Part shown: piece by piece, positions 8,943-18,375 of the stretch
Layout: each line of letters begins with the position of its first letter
Position numbering within the stretch: the stretch's first letter is position 1
Source of the DNA: CAHJXF01 sp038240015
GTDB taxonomy: Bacteria; Pseudomonadota; Gammaproteobacteria; Burkholderiales; Burkholderiaceae_D
NCBI GenBank assembly: GCA_038240015.1
Contig: JBBSEF010000003.1
Span: forward strand, 1-64,000
Direction of reading: 5' to 3'
Length of the DNA stretch: 64,000 nt
Notes under the pieces: model-generated
Databases searched by the model: none
What the model was told of the DNA's origin: nothing
The model's input: only the letters and a program-made list of their open reading frames with translations
Translations under genes and position numbers: made by a program

Positions 8943-11312
8943 ATGAGCAGAAACATCTTGACGGCAGACCTCTGCCGGCGCATCGACGCCTACTGGCGCG
9001 CCGCCAACTATTTGTCGGTGGGGCAGATCTACCTCTACGACAACCCGCTGCTGAAGCGGCCCCTCGCGCTGGCCGACATCAAGCACATGCTGCTCGGCCA
9101 CTGGGGCACTACACCGGGGCAAAACTTCATCTACGCGCACCTGAACCGGGTCATCAAGAAGTACGAGCTGGACATGATCTACGTCTCCGGGCCCGGGCAC
9201 GGCGGGCCCGCGGTCGTCGCCAACACTTATCTCGAAGGCACCTACAGCGAGGTCTATCCCGACATCAGCCAAGACGAAGCCGGCCTGAAGAAGCTGTTCC
9301 GGCAATTCTCGTTTCCCGGCGGCATCCCCAGCCACGCGTCGCCTGAATGCCCGGGCTCGATCCACGAAGGCGGCGAACTCGGCTATTCGCTCAGCCATTC
9401 GTTCGGCGCGGTGTTCGACAACCCCGAGCTGATCGTGGCCTGCGTCGTCGGCGACGGCGAGGCCGAGACCGGGCCGTTGGCCACGGCCTGGCACTCGAAC
9501 AAGTTCCTCGACCCGGTGACCGACGGCGCCGTGCTGCCGATCCTGCACCTGAACGGCTACAAGATTGCCAACCCGACGGTGCTCGCCCGCATCACCCGCG
9601 AAGAACTGGAGCAGTTGCTACGCGGATATGGCTGGACGCCACTGTTCGTCGCCGGCCACGAGCCGGGCCTGATGCACGAGGCTATGGCCGCGGCGCTGGA
9701 CCAGGCGATCGAACAGATCTGCAGCATCCAGAACGATGCCCGCGCCACGGGCAAGGCGGCGCGCCCGCGCTGGCCGATGATCGTTCTCGATTCGCCCAAG
9801 GGCTGGACCGGGCCGAAGGAAGTCGACGGATTGCAGATCGAAGGCACCTTCCGCGCGCATCAGGTGCCGATCACCGACCCGGCCACGCACCCGGGTCATC
9901 TCGCGTTGATCGACGCCTGGCTGAAGAGCTACCGCGCCGAGGAACTGTTCGACGATCAGGGCCGGCTGATGCCCGAACTGGCCGAACTCGCGCCCGTCGG
10001 AACGCGGCGCATGGGTGCCAATCTGCACGCCAACGGCGGCTTGCTGCTGCGCGACCTGCACCTACCGGACTTTCGCACCTACGCCTGCGACGTGCCGGTG
10101 CCCGGCGCACCGGGCATCGGCGATACCCACGTGCTTGGCCCATTCCTGCGCGACGTGGCGAAGTGGAACAACGTGCAGCGCAACTTCCGTGTCTTCGGCC
10201 CCGACGAGACGCTGTCCAACGGGCTGGCGGCGCTCTTCGAAGTCACGCAGCGGCAGTGGGACGCGGCGATCCAGCCGAACGACGAGTTCCTCGCGCCCAG
10301 CGGCCGCGTGATGGAGATGCTTAGCGAGCACCAGTGCGAAGGCTGGCTCGAAGGCTATCTGCTGACCGGCCGGCACGGCGTCTTCAACTGCTACGAAGCT
10401 TTCATCCACATCGTCGACTCGATGTTCAACCAGCACGCGAAGTGGCTCAAGGTGACAGCGCACATTCCGTGGCGGCGAAAGATTGCCTCGCTCAACTACC
10501 TGCTGGCGTCGCACGTTTGGCGCCAGGACCACAACGGCTTCACGCACCAGGACCCGGGCTTCATCGACCACGTCGTCAACAAGAAAGCCGAGATCGTGCG
10601 CGTCTACCTGCCGCCGGATGCGAACTGCCTGCTGTCGGTGATGGACCATTGCCTGCGCAGCCGCCACTACGTCAACGTCGTGGTGGCCGGCAAGCACCCG
10701 GCGCCGCAGTGGCTGACGATGGACGCCGCCGTCAAGCATTGCACCGAAGGCATTGGCATCTGGGAATGGGCGAGCAACCACGGGGACGAAGCACCCGACG
10801 TCGTGATGGCCTGCTGCGGCGACGTGCCAACGCTCGAGACGCTGGCCGCGGTGGCTATCCTGCGCGAGCATCTGCCAGCGCTGAAGATCCGCGTCGTCAA
10901 CGTCGTCGACCTGATGCGATTGCAGCCGTCGAGCGAGCACCCACATGGCTTGGACGAGGCCGACTTCGACGCGTTGTTCACGAAGGACAAGCCGGTCATC
11001 TTCGCCTTCCACGCCTATCCGCGTCTGATCCATCAACTCACCTACCGTCGCGCCAACCACGACAACATCCACGTGCGCGGCTACAAGGAGGAAGGCACGA
11101 TCACGACGCCGTTCGACATGACGGTGCTGAACGACCTCGACCGTTTCCACCTTGCGATGGATGCCGTCGACCGCCTGCCGCAGACCGGTGACAAGGGACT
11201 GGCGTTGAAGCGACGGCTCAAGGAAAAGCTGCTCGAGCACAAGCAATACATCGACACGTATGGCCAGGACATGCCGGAGATCCGCAACTGGCGTTGGGGA
11301 GGTCCGCGATGA
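8943..11312 (+). CDS. xfp: Xylulose-5-phosphate/fructose-6-phosphate phosphoketolase
   Basis: This 789-residue thiamine-diphosphate enzyme cleaves xylulose 5-phosphate or fructose 6-phosphate to acetyl phosphate plus a shorter sugar phosphate. Family blocks seen are ANYLSVGQIYLYDNPLL at the N-terminus, YVSGPGHGGPAVVANTYLEG, FPGGIPSHASPECPGSIHEG, the cofactor motif GDGEAETGPLATAWH, and the C-terminal RGYKEEGTITTPFDMTVLN. Length and ends match the family. It lies 23 bases after the metal ATPase and overlaps the aldolase. Its product would normally feed acetate kinase, which is broken just upstream, so the acetyl phosphate must be handled by phosphotransacetylase or another kinase elsewhere. Confidence 0.96.
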   Translation: MSRNILTADLCRRIDAYWRAANYLSVGQIYLYDNPLLKRPLALADIKHMLLGHWGTTPGQNFIYAHLNRVIKKYELDMIYVSGPGHGGPAVVANTYLEGTYSEVYPDISQDEAGLKKLFRQFSFPGGIPSHASPECPGSIHEGGELGYSLSHSFGAVFDNPELIVACVVGDGEAETGPLATAWHSNKFLDPVTDGAVLPILHLNGYKIANPTVLARITREELEQLLRGYGWTPLFVAGHEPGLMHEAMAAALDQAIEQICSIQNDARATGKAARPRWPMIVLDSPKGWTGPKEVDGLQIEGTFRAHQVPITDPATHPGHLALIDAWLKSYRAEELFDDQGRLMPELAELAPVGTRRMGANLHANGGLLLRDLHLPDFRTYACDVPVPGAPGIGDTHVLGPFLRDVAKWNNVQRNFRVFGPDETLSNGLAALFEVTQRQWDAAIQPNDEFLAPSGRVMEMLSEHQCEGWLEGYLLTGRHGVFNCYEAFIHIVDSMFNQHAKWLKVTAHIPWRRKIASLNYLLASHVWRQDHNGFTHQDPGFIDHVVNKKAEIVRVYLPPDANCLLSVMDHCLRSRHYVNVVVAGKHPAPQWLTMDAAVKHCTEGIGIWEWASNHGDEAPDVVMACCGDVPTLETLAAVAILREHLPALKIRVVNVVDLMRLQPSSEHPHGLDEADFDALFTKDKPVIFAFHAYPRLIHQLTYRRANHDNIHVRGYKEEGTITTPFDMTVLNDLDRFHLAMDAVDRLPQTGDKGLALKRRLKEKLLEHKQYIDTYGQDMPEIRNWRWGGPR

Positions 11313-12334
11313 ACGAACAAGAATTGCGCGCGACTGCTGCCGTGCTGGTAGCCGGTGACAAGGGCCTGCTGGCGATGGACGAGAGCAACCCGACCTGCAA
11401 CAAGCGCTTCGCCCCGCTGGGCATCCCGCAGACCGAAGAGGCACGACGCGCGTGGCGCGAACTGATCGTCACGACACCGGGGCTGGCCGACAGCATCAGC
11501 GGCGCGATCCTGTTTGACGAGACGATCCATCAACGCCTGCATGACGGCCGGCCTTTCGCCCAGGCCCTGGCCGACGTGGGCATCGTCGCCGGGATCAAGG
11601 TCGATGCCGGCGCGAAGGCGCTGGCCGGGCACGCCGACGAGTTCGTCACCGAAGGGCTGGACGGCTTGCGTGACCGCCTGGCCGGCTATGCCGCGATGGG
11701 CGCGCGCTTTACCAAGTGGCGCGCCGTGATCGCGATCGCCGAAGGCCTTCCAAGCGCTGCGTGCATCGCGGCCAACGCCCACGCGCTGGCGCGCTATGCG
11801 GGCTTATGCCAAGAGGCCGGGCTCGTGCCCATCGTCGAACCCGAAGTGCTGATGGATGGCGACCACACGCTGCAGCGCTGCGCCGAGGTCACCGCGCAGG
11901 TGCTACACGAGGTCTTCGAGCAACTGCATGCGCAACGCGTGCTGCTCGAGGGCCTGATGCTCAAGCCGAACATGGTGCTGCCGGGCCTGGCCTGCGTGCG
12001 TCAGGATACGGTGGACGAAGTGGCCGACGCCACCGTGACGTGCCTGCTGCGCGCTGTGCCCGCGGCGGTGCCGTGTATCGCGTTCCTGTCGGGTGGCCAG
12101 AGCGCCGAGCTGGCTTCCGCCCGGTTGAACGCGATGAACCGGCGCTTCAAGGCGCGCATGCCTTGGGCTCTGACGTTTTCGTTCTCGCGCGCGATCCAGC
12201 AGCCGGCGCTCGAAATCTGGCGCGGCGAGCCGGGCAACGCGCAGCGGGCGCAGCGCGCGCTGCAGCACCGCGCCGCCTGCAACCGCGCCGCGCGCCGCGG
12301 CGAATATATGGCGGCGATGGACGTTGCCGCTTGA
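11309..12334 (+). CDS. Class I fructose-bisphosphate aldolase
   Basis: This 341-residue Schiff-base aldolase interconverts fructose 1,6-bisphosphate with dihydroxyacetone phosphate and glyceraldehyde 3-phosphate. Class I motifs are GLLAMDESNPTCNKRF near the N-terminus, GIKVDAGAK, ARFTKWRAVI, VPIVEPEVLMDGDH, and the Schiff-base lysine in LEGLMLKPNMVLPG, followed by FLSGGQS. The ATG at 11309 overlaps the phosphoketolase stop and fits the family start better than one 15 bases earlier. It probably works with the phosphoketolase in a sugar-phosphate bypass. Confidence 0.95.
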   Translation: MNEQELRATAAVLVAGDKGLLAMDESNPTCNKRFAPLGIPQTEEARRAWRELIVTTPGLADSISGAILFDETIHQRLHDGRPFAQALADVGIVAGIKVDAGAKALAGHADEFVTEGLDGLRDRLAGYAAMGARFTKWRAVIAIAEGLPSAACIAANAHALARYAGLCQEAGLVPIVEPEVLMDGDHTLQRCAEVTAQVLHEVFEQLHAQRVLLEGLMLKPNMVLPGLACVRQDTVDEVADATVTCLLRAVPAAVPCIAFLSGGQSAELASARLNAMNRRFKARMPWALTFSFSRAIQQPALEIWRGEPGNAQRAQRALQHRAACNRAARRGEYMAAMDVAA

Positions 12335-12352
12335 ACCCGGAACAGGACCACC

Positions 12353-12550
12353 ATGGCCAGCCCACTCGACCTGCAGTACATCGACACGCCGCTTCCTATC
12401 GGTGGACAAGGTGCAGCGGGCCAACTGCGGTCACCCGGCCTGCCGCCGGGCGCGGCCACGATGGCCTATACCTTGTGGACCGGTCATCTGACGCATCAGC
12501 CGACCACCGCACTGGCCCGATCGCGACCGCTTCATGGCGTTAGGCGACTA
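12353..12550 (+). pseudogene. tkt: Transketolase 5' stub with several frameshifts
   Basis: The start MASPLDLQYIDT follows a spacer of 18 bases after the aldolase. Reading in shifting frames gives FLSVDKVQRANCGHP, then GLPPGAATMAYTLWTGHL, then WPDRDRFMALGD, which in order are the N-terminal blocks of a transketolase (cofactor-binding region, about 65 of 660 residues). At least three frame changes are needed, and the rest of the gene is absent. It is a dead remnant. It shows that the island once had a fuller pentose-phosphate/phosphoketolase set. Confidence 0.8.
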
Positions 12551-13106
12551 CCTGCCATTCGGCATCAAGTGGCTCGGAGCTGACGCTGACCTTGGCTACT
12601 GCCGAAGGCCTTTGGGAGAAGTCGATCGAGCGTCTTCGCGACTTGTACATCGAACAGGACGCAACGCACATGCAGCCGGTGCTGAAGTCGATCGAGCCGC
12701 GGCTGGCCGGTACGTTGCATCGAACATGGACGGCAGGACGACCGAGCTGCTGTGTCCCAGTGTGGTTTTCGTGCGTATCGAGTCAATAGCATCTCGAGAA
12801 CGACAGGCGGTGACTAAGCGATGCGATGATGGACGAGTTTCAGCGATTCGCGTCCATCTCCGTGGATCGAATTGCGGCCACCATCGCTTCGAATCGGGTC
12901 CACCCCTGAATGAGCAGACGCATCGGTTCTTCACACGAGTCATCCAGTTCCTGCCGTCCATCAAGACAACGCGTGAACGAATTGGACCGGCTCACCTCCT
13001 AGGACACTGTCTGGATTCGATCGAAAATCAGGCGCACGCTTCGGACTCCCGGGTTCGCACGCCGGTCATTGGCCGCGTAAGCGCCGGCTCCGCGGAAGAA
13101 CATGCA
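12551..13106 (+). other. Interval of unrecognised, probably scrambled sequence
   Basis: About 550 bases separate the transketolase stub from the oxidase. A frame from 12592 reads LWEKSIERLRDLYIEQDATH, which looks like real helical protein sequence but which I cannot assign, and it soon degenerates. The frame of the downstream oxidase subunit I is open through the whole interval, yet lacks a convincing start codon or ribosome binding site. I saw no transposase or clear inverted-repeat pair. It is most simply a junction between two formerly separate loci. Confidence 0.45.
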
Positions 13107-14984
13107 TTGCGGGAAACCTGGGAGACCGGTCCCGGCGTCATCGGATGGTTCGGCTCGGTCGATCACAAGGAGATCGGCAAGCGCTATCTCGTGACGGCGT
13201 TCCTGTTCCTCTTCATCGGCGGCATCGAGGCGTTGATCATCCGCCTGCAACTCGCTAGACCGAACCAGACGTTGCTCACGCCGGAACAGTACAACCAGCT
13301 GTTCACGATGCACGGCGTGACAATGATCTTCCTGTACGCGCTGCCCGTGCTGTCGGGCTTCAGCAACTTTCTCTGGCCGCTGCTGCTCGGGTCGCGCGAC
13401 ATGGCGTTCCCGCGGCTGAACGCACTGTCGTACTGGGTCTTCGTCTTTGCCGGGGTGTTCCTGTACGCGAGCTTCCCGCTCGGCCAGGCGCCGAACGCTG
13501 GCTGGTTCAACTACGTGCCGTATGCGTCGCTAACCTACAACCCGGGGCCCAACATCGACGTGTATGCGCTGGGGATGATCTTCCTCGGACTGTCGACGAC
13601 GGTCGGGTCGGTCAACTTCATCGTCTCGCTGTTCCGCACGCGTGCACCTGGAATGTCGATCAACCGCGTGCCGATCCTCGTCTGGGGAACGCTGACCGCG
13701 TCGGTCGGCAACCTGCTGGCGGTGCCGGCCGTCTCGCTCGCTTTCCTGATGCTGTGGTTCGATCGTAACTTCGGAACGCACTTCTTCGACTTCACCGAAG
13801 GCGGCAAGCCTCTCCTGTGGCAGCACCTGTTCTGGATGTTCGGCCACCCGTGGGTGTACGCGATCGTGTTGCCGGCCATGGGCATCGTCGCCGACGGGCT
13901 TCCCACATTCTGTCGCCGTCCGCTGGTGGGTTACACCGCGGTCGCGCTGTCGACGATCTCGACGATGATCCTCGGCTTCGGCGTATGGGTGCATCACATG
14001 TTCGCGACGGGACTGCCACCGCTGTCGCTGTCGTTTTTCGGTTCGGCGAGTTTCGTGATCGCGATCCCGAGCGCAGTCGCGGTGTTCGCGTGGATCGCGA
14101 CGATCTGGTACGGCCGGCCGGTATTCAAGACACCGTTCCTGTTCTTTGCCGGGTTCGTATTCCTGTTCGTCGTCGGTGGCGTGTCAGGGTTCATGACCGC
14201 CGCGGTGCCGCTCGACTGGCAACTGACCGACACCTACTTCGTCGTCGCGCACCTGCATTACGTGCTGCTCGGCATCAACGTGTTCCCGGTCGTGGGCGGC
14301 ATTTATTACTGGTTCCCGAAGTTCACCGGGCGGATGCTGAGCGAGCGGCTAGGACGCTGGGCCTTCTGGACGATGTTCATCGGCTTCAACCTCGGCTTCT
14401 TCCCGATGCACATCTCCGGCCTGCTCGGCATGCCCCGTCGCATCTACACGTATCCGGCCGACATGGGATGGAACACGGTCAATTTCATCACCTCCGCCGG
14501 ATCGTTCGTGTTCGCGATCGGCGTGCTGATCTTCGTGGTCGACGTGGTGCGCGGCTATCGCAAGGGATCGGCGGCCGGACCGAACCCCTGGGACGGATCG
14601 AGCCTCGAATGGGCGGTGCCGTCACCGCCGCCGGCATACAACTTCGCCGTGATCCCGATCGTGGCAAGTCGCCACCCGCTCTGGGAAGACCGACTCGAAG
14701 ACATCGAGAACCGCTCGTCGATCGACGCGGGCGCCCTGCTGCACCAGGGTCGCGAAACGTTCGGCTCGACGATGCTCGACGCGGTGCCCAACGTGGTGTT
14801 GCATATGCCTGGCGATTCGCTCGCGCCGCTGTTTACCGCGCTGACGATGGCACTGGGGTTCGTCGGGCTGCTGCTGCATTCACCGCTGATCGCGATCGTC
14901 GCCACCCTTGGCCTCGGCGCCACGCTGGCGGCGTGGTTCTGGCCGTCCCGGCCGCCCGGCCGCCCGCAGGCCGCGCATGGATAA
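13107..14984 (+). CDS. Cytochrome c oxidase subunit I (caa3-type locus)
   Basis: This is the catalytic heme-copper subunit. In order it shows ETWETGPGVIGWFGSVDHKEIG, MHGVTMIF with a heme-ligand His, FGHPWVYAIVLP with a CuB His and the cross-linking Tyr, VWVHHMF with the two other CuB His, and VAHLHYVLLG with the heme a and a3 ligands, plus extra C-terminal helices. The usual Glu of GHPEVY (end of the D proton channel) is Trp here. The start is uncertain: no ATG lies near the conserved N-terminus, and the TTG at 13107 is the only nearby candidate. The frame is open back to 12534, so the 5' end may be altered by rearrangement. It overlaps subunit III by eight bases. Confidence 0.88.
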   Translation: MRETWETGPGVIGWFGSVDHKEIGKRYLVTAFLFLFIGGIEALIIRLQLARPNQTLLTPEQYNQLFTMHGVTMIFLYALPVLSGFSNFLWPLLLGSRDMAFPRLNALSYWVFVFAGVFLYASFPLGQAPNAGWFNYVPYASLTYNPGPNIDVYALGMIFLGLSTTVGSVNFIVSLFRTRAPGMSINRVPILVWGTLTASVGNLLAVPAVSLAFLMLWFDRNFGTHFFDFTEGGKPLLWQHLFWMFGHPWVYAIVLPAMGIVADGLPTFCRRPLVGYTAVALSTISTMILGFGVWVHHMFATGLPPLSLSFFGSASFVIAIPSAVAVFAWIATIWYGRPVFKTPFLFFAGFVFLFVVGGVSGFMTAAVPLDWQLTDTYFVVAHLHYVLLGINVFPVVGGIYYWFPKFTGRMLSERLGRWAFWTMFIGFNLGFFPMHISGLLGMPRRIYTYPADMGWNTVNFITSAGSFVFAIGVLIFVVDVVRGYRKGSAAGPNPWDGSSLEWAVPSPPPAYNFAVIPIVASRHPLWEDRLEDIENRSSIDAGALLHQGRETFGSTMLDAVPNVVLHMPGDSLAPLFTALTMALGFVGLLLHSPLIAIVATLGLGATLAAWFWPSRPPGRPQAAHG

Positions 14985-15576
14985 CGCTGCGCTGATCGAA
15001 AGGCCGCTCCCGGTCCGCGGCACCCATTGGGCGTCGACGGCGTGGTGGGGCATGGCGTTCCTGATCCTGACCGAAGGGTCGTTGTTCGCCTACCTGTTCT
15101 TCAGCTATTTCTATCTCGCGTCGCAGAGCACCGCAGCGTGGCCACCGGACGGTCCGCCGGAATTGACGAACGCGTCGATCAATACGTTTCTCTTGCTCTC
15201 CAGCAGCGTCGCCGCGTGGTGGGGCGAGCGCGGTATCTCGGCTGGTAGCCGCCGACGGCTATCGATCGGGCTCGCGCTGACGATCGTGCTCGGGGCCGTC
15301 TTCCTGGGCATTCAGGCGCACGAGTGGTCGACACGACCGTTCGCGTTCTCCTCAAGCCCGTACAGCTCGCTGTACTTCGTCATTACCGGCTTTCACGGCG
15401 CGCACGTTGTTGTCGGGCTGTTGATGCTGGTCGCGCTGCTGACCTGGAACCTGATGAAGCGCTTCGATCGCGGCTGGCATCTCGAGGTGTCGGTGGGTAT
15501 CGTCTACTGGCACTTCGTCGACCTCGTATGGCTCGCGGTCTATTCGGCGCTGTACCTGAGCCCCCACCTGACCTAA
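14977..15576 (+). CDS. Cytochrome c oxidase subunit III
   Basis: This 199-residue protein has five hydrophobic helices. It matches subunit III from WWGMAFLILTEGSLFAYLFF, GIQAHEWS, FVITGFHGAHVVVGLLML and VYWHFVDLVWLAVYSALYL. The ATG at 14977 overlaps the subunit I stop (the preceding in-frame region lies inside subunit I). It stabilises the catalytic subunit in the inner membrane. It is followed 13 bases later by a small membrane protein. Confidence 0.92.
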   Translation: MDNAALIERPLPVRGTHWASTAWWGMAFLILTEGSLFAYLFFSYFYLASQSTAAWPPDGPPELTNASINTFLLLSSSVAAWWGERGISAGSRRRLSIGLALTIVLGAVFLGIQAHEWSTRPFAFSSSPYSSLYFVITGFHGAHVVVGLLMLVALLTWNLMKRFDRGWHLEVSVGIVYWHFVDLVWLAVYSALYLSPHLT

Positions 15577-15589
15577 GCGGGCCGACGCC

Positions 15590-16024
15590 ATGCCGAACGA
15601 TCCACCGCTGCAGCAGACGAAGTCCGACCGATCCGGACCGGGCGTCGTCCGGCTGTTCGCGGGCATGGTGATCGCGCCGTTCGCGTGGGCGCTCCAGATG
15701 CTCGTCAGCTATGCGCTGGCGGCGCACGCCTGCTATCCGACCGAGGTGGCTCTGGCCGCGCCACTGTGGCCGCATTTGCGCATCATCGTCGGCGGCGTCT
15801 CGATCGTTCTGTGGCTGGTGCTGCTCGTCGGATGCGCGATCGCCTGGGCGAACTGGAAGGCCACCCGACCCCATTCCGACACGGCCCCGGGCCAGATCAT
15901 GCAATCCGGCGACGGCCGGCCGCGGTTCATGGCGCTGTGTGGTGTCGTCGTCAGCGCGCTGTTCGCGATCGTCCTGCTGTTCACGAGCATCGGAATCCTG
16001 TGGGTTCCGAGCTGCGGTCCGTGA
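15590..16024 (+). CDS. Small membrane protein of the oxidase operon, function unknown
   Basis: This 144-residue protein has three hydrophobic segments (around residues 20-48, 62-88 and 112-138) and a conserved-looking MVIAPFAWALQMLVSYALAAH. Similar small proteins occur beside caa3-type oxidase genes, but I know no defined role. It lies between subunit III and ctaG, and its stop overlaps the ctaG GTG start. A part in oxidase assembly is possible from position only. Confidence 0.7.
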   Translation: MPNDPPLQQTKSDRSGPGVVRLFAGMVIAPFAWALQMLVSYALAAHACYPTEVALAAPLWPHLRIIVGGVSIVLWLVLLVGCAIAWANWKATRPHSDTAPGQIMQSGDGRPRFMALCGVVVSALFAIVLLFTSIGILWVPSCGP

Positions 16025-16881
16025 CGACCCTGGTCGATGCGACGTCGACCGGCGGCGCCGCGTCGCTGCCATGGCTCTGGTACGCGGAGCCGGTGGTATG
16101 CGTGCTGCTCGCGACCGGCAGCCTGATCTACCTGGCCGGCATCGCGCGGCTGAAGAGCGAACAGCGCCTGCCGACCGCAGCGCTGTCGCGCGGACTGGCG
16201 TTCGCCGCAGGGATCGTGCTGCTGGTCGTCGCGCTGCTGTCGCCGCTCGACAGGTGGGGCGACGAGATGTTCTCGGCACACATGGCCCAGCACCTGATCC
16301 TGATGATGGTCGTGCCTCCGTTGCTGATCCTTGGACATCCGATCGTGGTCGCGCTATGGGCGTTGCCGCACGGCGGTCGCCGTGCGGTCGCGGCATGGTG
16401 GCAGACGAGCCGCATGATCCGGCCCGCCATCGACTGGATCCGCAGTCCGCTGGTGGCATGGCTTGCGGCAAGCGGCGCGCTGTGGTTCTGGCATCTGCCG
16501 AAGCCGTATGGCCTGGCGTTCACCGAACCTATCGCGCATGCGCTCGAACATCTGTCGTTCTTCCTCGCGTCGATCGTCTTCTGGCGGGTCGTGATCGAGG
16601 ATCCGCAATCGCGACGCCTGCCGCTCGGAGCCACGATGATCTTCGTCGTGACGTTCGCGATGGAGAACGCGATGCTGGCGGCAATCCTGATCTTCGCGCC
16701 GCGCATCCTCTACGTCGTGCATGCGGTCGCGCCGGCCTGGAGCCCGTTGACGCCGCTCGAGGATCAGCAGCTCGCCGGCGTGCTGATGTGGTCCGTGAGC
16801 GGCCTCGCCGATCTCGTGGCGCTCGCGTGGCTGTTCGTGGCGTGGCTTGCGAGCAGCGACCGCCGGATGCGGCACGCGTGA
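16021..16881 (+). CDS. ctaG: Cytochrome c oxidase assembly protein, caa3_CtaG family
   Basis: This 286-residue protein with about seven membrane helices belongs to the caa3-type CtaG family, which helps assemble the copper centres of oxidase. Visible signatures are FSAHMAQHLILMMVVPPLLI, ALWFWHLPKPYGLAF and HALEHLSFFLASIVFWRVV, with conserved His residues thought to handle copper. The start is the GTG at 16021, which overlaps the stop of the previous gene (GTGA). It is the last gene of this rightward run; a cytochrome c gene converges from the other side. Confidence 0.88.
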   Translation: MTTLVDATSTGGAASLPWLWYAEPVVCVLLATGSLIYLAGIARLKSEQRLPTAALSRGLAFAAGIVLLVVALLSPLDRWGDEMFSAHMAQHLILMMVVPPLLILGHPIVVALWALPHGGRRAVAAWWQTSRMIRPAIDWIRSPLVAWLAASGALWFWHLPKPYGLAFTEPIAHALEHLSFFLASIVFWRVVIEDPQSRRLPLGATMIFVVTFAMENAMLAAILIFAPRILYVVHAVAPAWSPLTPLEDQQLAGVLMWSVSGLADLVALAWLFVAWLASSDRRMRHA

Positions 16882-16904
16882 TGCGTCGAGCACTTGGCCG
16901 ATGG

Positions 16905-18290
16905 TCAGTTCTTCTCGGTAGCGATCGCCTCACGCTGCAACTGCACCGTGCGCGTCGTCACCGGAGGCGCGTCATTGCCCCACGAGCGCCGCACGAAGCT
17001 GGCCACTTCGGCGATCTGCCGATCGTCGAACTGAGTGTCGAACGATGGCATCGGATCGATCGCCGCCATGCCGGCCGGCTGGTGCGGCTTGCCACCGCTC
17101 AGGATGATGTGGATCACCGATGCGGGATTTGCCGATCGCACCACGCCGCTTCCAGCGAGGGCCGGTACCTTGAACGCCTCGCCGCGACCGTCCGCGCGAT
17201 GGCACTTCGCGCAGAAGTTATTGTAGAGCCCGCCGCCCGGGATGTGCACATCGCCGCTCGCGAGCCACACGACGGTCCGGGTCGATTGCGTGTTCGGAAG
17301 GAACGCGTTGCCATGCGGTCGCGGCAAGAGCGACTTCAGATAGCTTGCGATGCTCGCGAGATCGTCGTCGTCGACGTGCTGCATGCTGTCCGTGACGACC
17401 TGCTTCATCGGACCGAAGGCCATCGTCGCGGTACCATGGCCGGTCTTGAGGAACTGCACGATCTGTGCGTTGTTCCAGTTTCCGAGCCCGCTCGTCGGCT
17501 CGCCGGTCAGATTCGGCGCGAACCAGTGATCGTTGATGCCGCCGGACAGGTAGTCCCGCGATTTCTGCGAATACCCGTGCTCCTCGTAGGCCATTCCGCG
17601 CGGCGTATGGCACGAGCCGCAGTGTCCGAGTCCCTGCACCAGGTAGGCGCCGCGATTCCATTGCGCGTCGCGGGTGTCGTCGCGGCGATAGGCGCCCGCA
17701 TCGAGGAACGCGATGTTCCACATCGCCATTCCCCAGCGCTGGTTGAACGGGAACGGCAGCTTCGTCGCCGGCGGCGTCCGATGGACCGGCGCGACGCCAT
17801 GCATGAAGTACGCGTACAGCGCGCGCATGTCGTCGCTCGAGATCTTCGCGAAGGACGGATACGGCATCGCCGGATAGAGATGATGACGCGGCGACTCGCC
17901 CTTGCGAAGCGCGCGATCGAAGTCGTGCAGCGAATAGCTACCGATGCCAGTTTCGCGATCAGGTGTGATGTTCGTCGTGTAGATCGTGCCGAGCGGCGAA
18001 TGTATCGCCAAGCCGCCGGTGAAGTCGGGAGTGCCGGGGACCGTATGACAGGCCGAGCAGTCGCCGATACGTGCGAGGTAGGCACCGCGGGCAATCTCCG
18101 CGGCGTTCGCGTTCACGGTCTCGCGCACCGCGGCATCCGCTGCGTGCGGCGCGGCCGCGGCTGCGATCATTTCCGTCGGTCCGAGGGCGATTGTGAGAGT
18201 CGATACGAAAAGTGCTGCGAGCAACACGAAGAGTGTTTTCCGCTTCGTAGCAACTTGCAGCAGCGCCGGCATGAAAGCGAAAACGCGCAT
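16905..18290 (-). CDS. Triheme membrane-associated cytochrome c
   Basis: This 461-residue secreted protein has three heme c motifs, CSACH, CGSCH and CAKCH, in three successive cytochrome c domains. The N-terminus has a hydrophobic stretch TLFVLLAALFVSTLTIALG after a basic region, a signal peptide or anchor. The layout with GAYLARIGDCSACHT, GAYLVQGLGHCGSCH and a C-terminal domain ending in FVRRSWGN is that of the cytochrome c subunit of membrane alcohol, aldehyde or gluconate dehydrogenases. No flavin or PQQ dehydrogenase partner is adjacent. It lies antiparallel inside the oxidase locus, between ctaG and subunit II, so it may pass electrons to that oxidase. The partner is inference. Confidence 0.9.
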   Translation of the reverse strand: MRVFAFMPALLQVATKRKTLFVLLAALFVSTLTIALGPTEMIAAAAAPHAADAAVRETVNANAAEIARGAYLARIGDCSACHTVPGTPDFTGGLAIHSPLGTIYTTNITPDRETGIGSYSLHDFDRALRKGESPRHHLYPAMPYPSFAKISSDDMRALYAYFMHGVAPVHRTPPATKLPFPFNQRWGMAMWNIAFLDAGAYRRDDTRDAQWNRGAYLVQGLGHCGSCHTPRGMAYEEHGYSQKSRDYLSGGINDHWFAPNLTGEPTSGLGNWNNAQIVQFLKTGHGTATMAFGPMKQVVTDSMQHVDDDDLASIASYLKSLLPRPHGNAFLPNTQSTRTVVWLASGDVHIPGGGLYNNFCAKCHRADGRGEAFKVPALAGSGVVRSANPASVIHIILSGGKPHQPAGMAAIDPMPSFDTQFDDRQIAEVASFVRRSWGNDAPPVTTRTVQLQREAIATEKN

Positions 18291-18375
18291 CGGTCCTTCG
18301 CATGCGAGATGAGAACGCGCAGCATAGACGCTGCGGGCACCGAGAAGATGACTTCACGCCGATAGATGCGTACCG

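Noticed and set aside
12890..12930. Sequence resembling an insertion-sequence end (GGGTCCACCCCTGA)
   Set aside because: No matching inverted repeat or transposase nearby.
15711..18365. An 884-codon plus-strand open frame across ctaG and the cytochrome c gene
   Set aside because: Arg-rich, low-complexity translation with no motif; both true genes in the region have clear signatures in other frames.
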